DNA of 5,280 bases from Neisseriales bacterium (GTDB lineage Bacteria; Pseudomonadota; Gammaproteobacteria; Burkholderiales; UBA11063), in the NCBI GenBank assembly GCA_003538525.1, contig DPRZ01000272.1:1-5280 (forward strand). Reading direction: 5' to 3'. Below, piece after piece: positions 5,040 through 5,280 of this stretch (position 1 is its first letter; each line of letters opens with the position of its first letter). The position numbers and the translations under genes are program-made. The notes under the pieces are model-generated. The model saw only the letters and a list, made by a program, of their open reading frames with translations. It searched no databases and was not told the DNA's origin.

Positions 5040-5280
5040 CAATTTTACGTGTATTTATTCATAACGAAGATTTAATGGCTTGCAACTGGCAGCTTTATGA
5101 TGCTTTGGAACAAACTGGTGCGGGTAGCGATAGTTTAGCAGCAATCATGAAGATTCCTTTTGATGCGGTTGAGGTGTACTTATCGCCACATCTAGCGACA
5201 ATTTTTAAGGCTGAACTGGGTGCAGTTAGCGATCGCAGAATTAGTGATGAGTTATTGCTTGGAGTTATCGAAGATAATTT
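5036..5280 (+). CDS. gspL: Type II secretion inner-membrane platform protein GspL, N-terminal part
   Basis: GspL is a bitopic inner-membrane protein whose cytoplasmic actin-like domain binds the ATPase GspE, while its periplasmic end binds GspM. Only the first 81 codons, beginning MTILRVFIHNED, are present; the frame is open to the window end, so the gene is truncated by the window and not broken. The visible part has a hydrophobic strand, NWQLYDALEQTG, LAAIMKIPFDAVEVYLSP and AELGAVSDRRISDELLLGVIED. This resembles the beta-strand-rich start of betaproteobacterial GspL, including a late Glu-Asp near residue 80. The ATG overlaps the gspK stop (ATGA) without a clear ribosome site, suggesting coupling. 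The assignment rests on this pattern and on its place right behind gspK. The transmembrane segment lies beyond the window. Confidence 0.85.
   Translation, partial: MTILRVFIHNEDLMACNWQLYDALEQTGAGSDSLAAIMKIPFDAVEVYLSPHLATIFKAELGAVSDRRISDELLLGVIEDN

Overview
The window is an AT-rich stretch of a diderm proteobacterial chromosome. By eye GC is somewhere in the thirties of percent; I did not compute it. It holds three blocks: fur and bamE-dapB, transcribed divergently, and then the first part of a type II secretion (T2SS) operon, gspG-H-I-J-K-L. Divergent fur and bamE (omlA) are common in gamma- and betaproteobacteria. Having dapB directly behind bamE is, as far as I recall, typical of betaproteobacteria including Neisseriales. 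The N-terminus of GspL also reads more like betaproteobacterial than enterobacterial GspL. My best guess is an AT-rich betaproteobacterium, possibly Neisseriales-like. This is an inference from gene order and a few motifs, not a proven placement.

Region 1-238 has no gene that I can see. Its main content is a perfect 26-bp inverted repeat (1-26 against 140-165) enclosing about 113 bp that carries further self-complementary pieces. It looks like a small non-autonomous transposon (MITE-like) or a large hairpin just downstream of fur. The left edge is cut by the window. Region 239-658 (minus strand) is fur, encoding the ferric uptake regulator. Region 659-803 is the divergent fur/bamE promoter region. 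Region 804-1937 (plus strand) is bamE, encoding an outer-membrane assembly lipoprotein, followed by dapB, encoding dihydrodipicolinate reductase for lysine and diaminopimelate synthesis; the two genes are almost contiguous.

Region 1938-2084 is a compact regulatory segment. A good sigma70-type extended -10 promoter (TTGGCA, 17 bp, TAAAAT, with an upstream TG) has its -35 inside a perfect 10-bp-arm palindrome. Its -10 lies inside the left arm of a second, AT-rich imperfect inverted repeat. This promoter should drive the gsp operon. Region 2085-5280 (plus strand) encodes the major pseudopilin GspG, the minor pseudopilins GspH, GspI, GspJ and GspK, and the first 81 codons of the inner-membrane platform protein GspL, which runs off the window. 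The four initial pseudopilins carry the prepilin-peptidase site G^FTLIE, and GspK lacks the Glu at +5, as expected for its family. From gspH onwards the genes abut or overlap (TAATG, 2-nt gap, ATGA, ATGA), whereas gspG is separated from gspH by 57 nt. This fits a need for far more GspG than tip proteins.

Together the gsp genes encode the periplasmic pseudopilus and part of its assembly platform. The outer-membrane secretin, the ATPase and GspF are not in this window, and dapB, not gspC-F, lies upstream. The T2SS genes are therefore split across loci in this genome or lie downstream in an unusual order. I found no clearly undescribed system. The points most worth a second look are the inverted-repeat element at the left edge and the double-palindrome promoter of the gsp operon.
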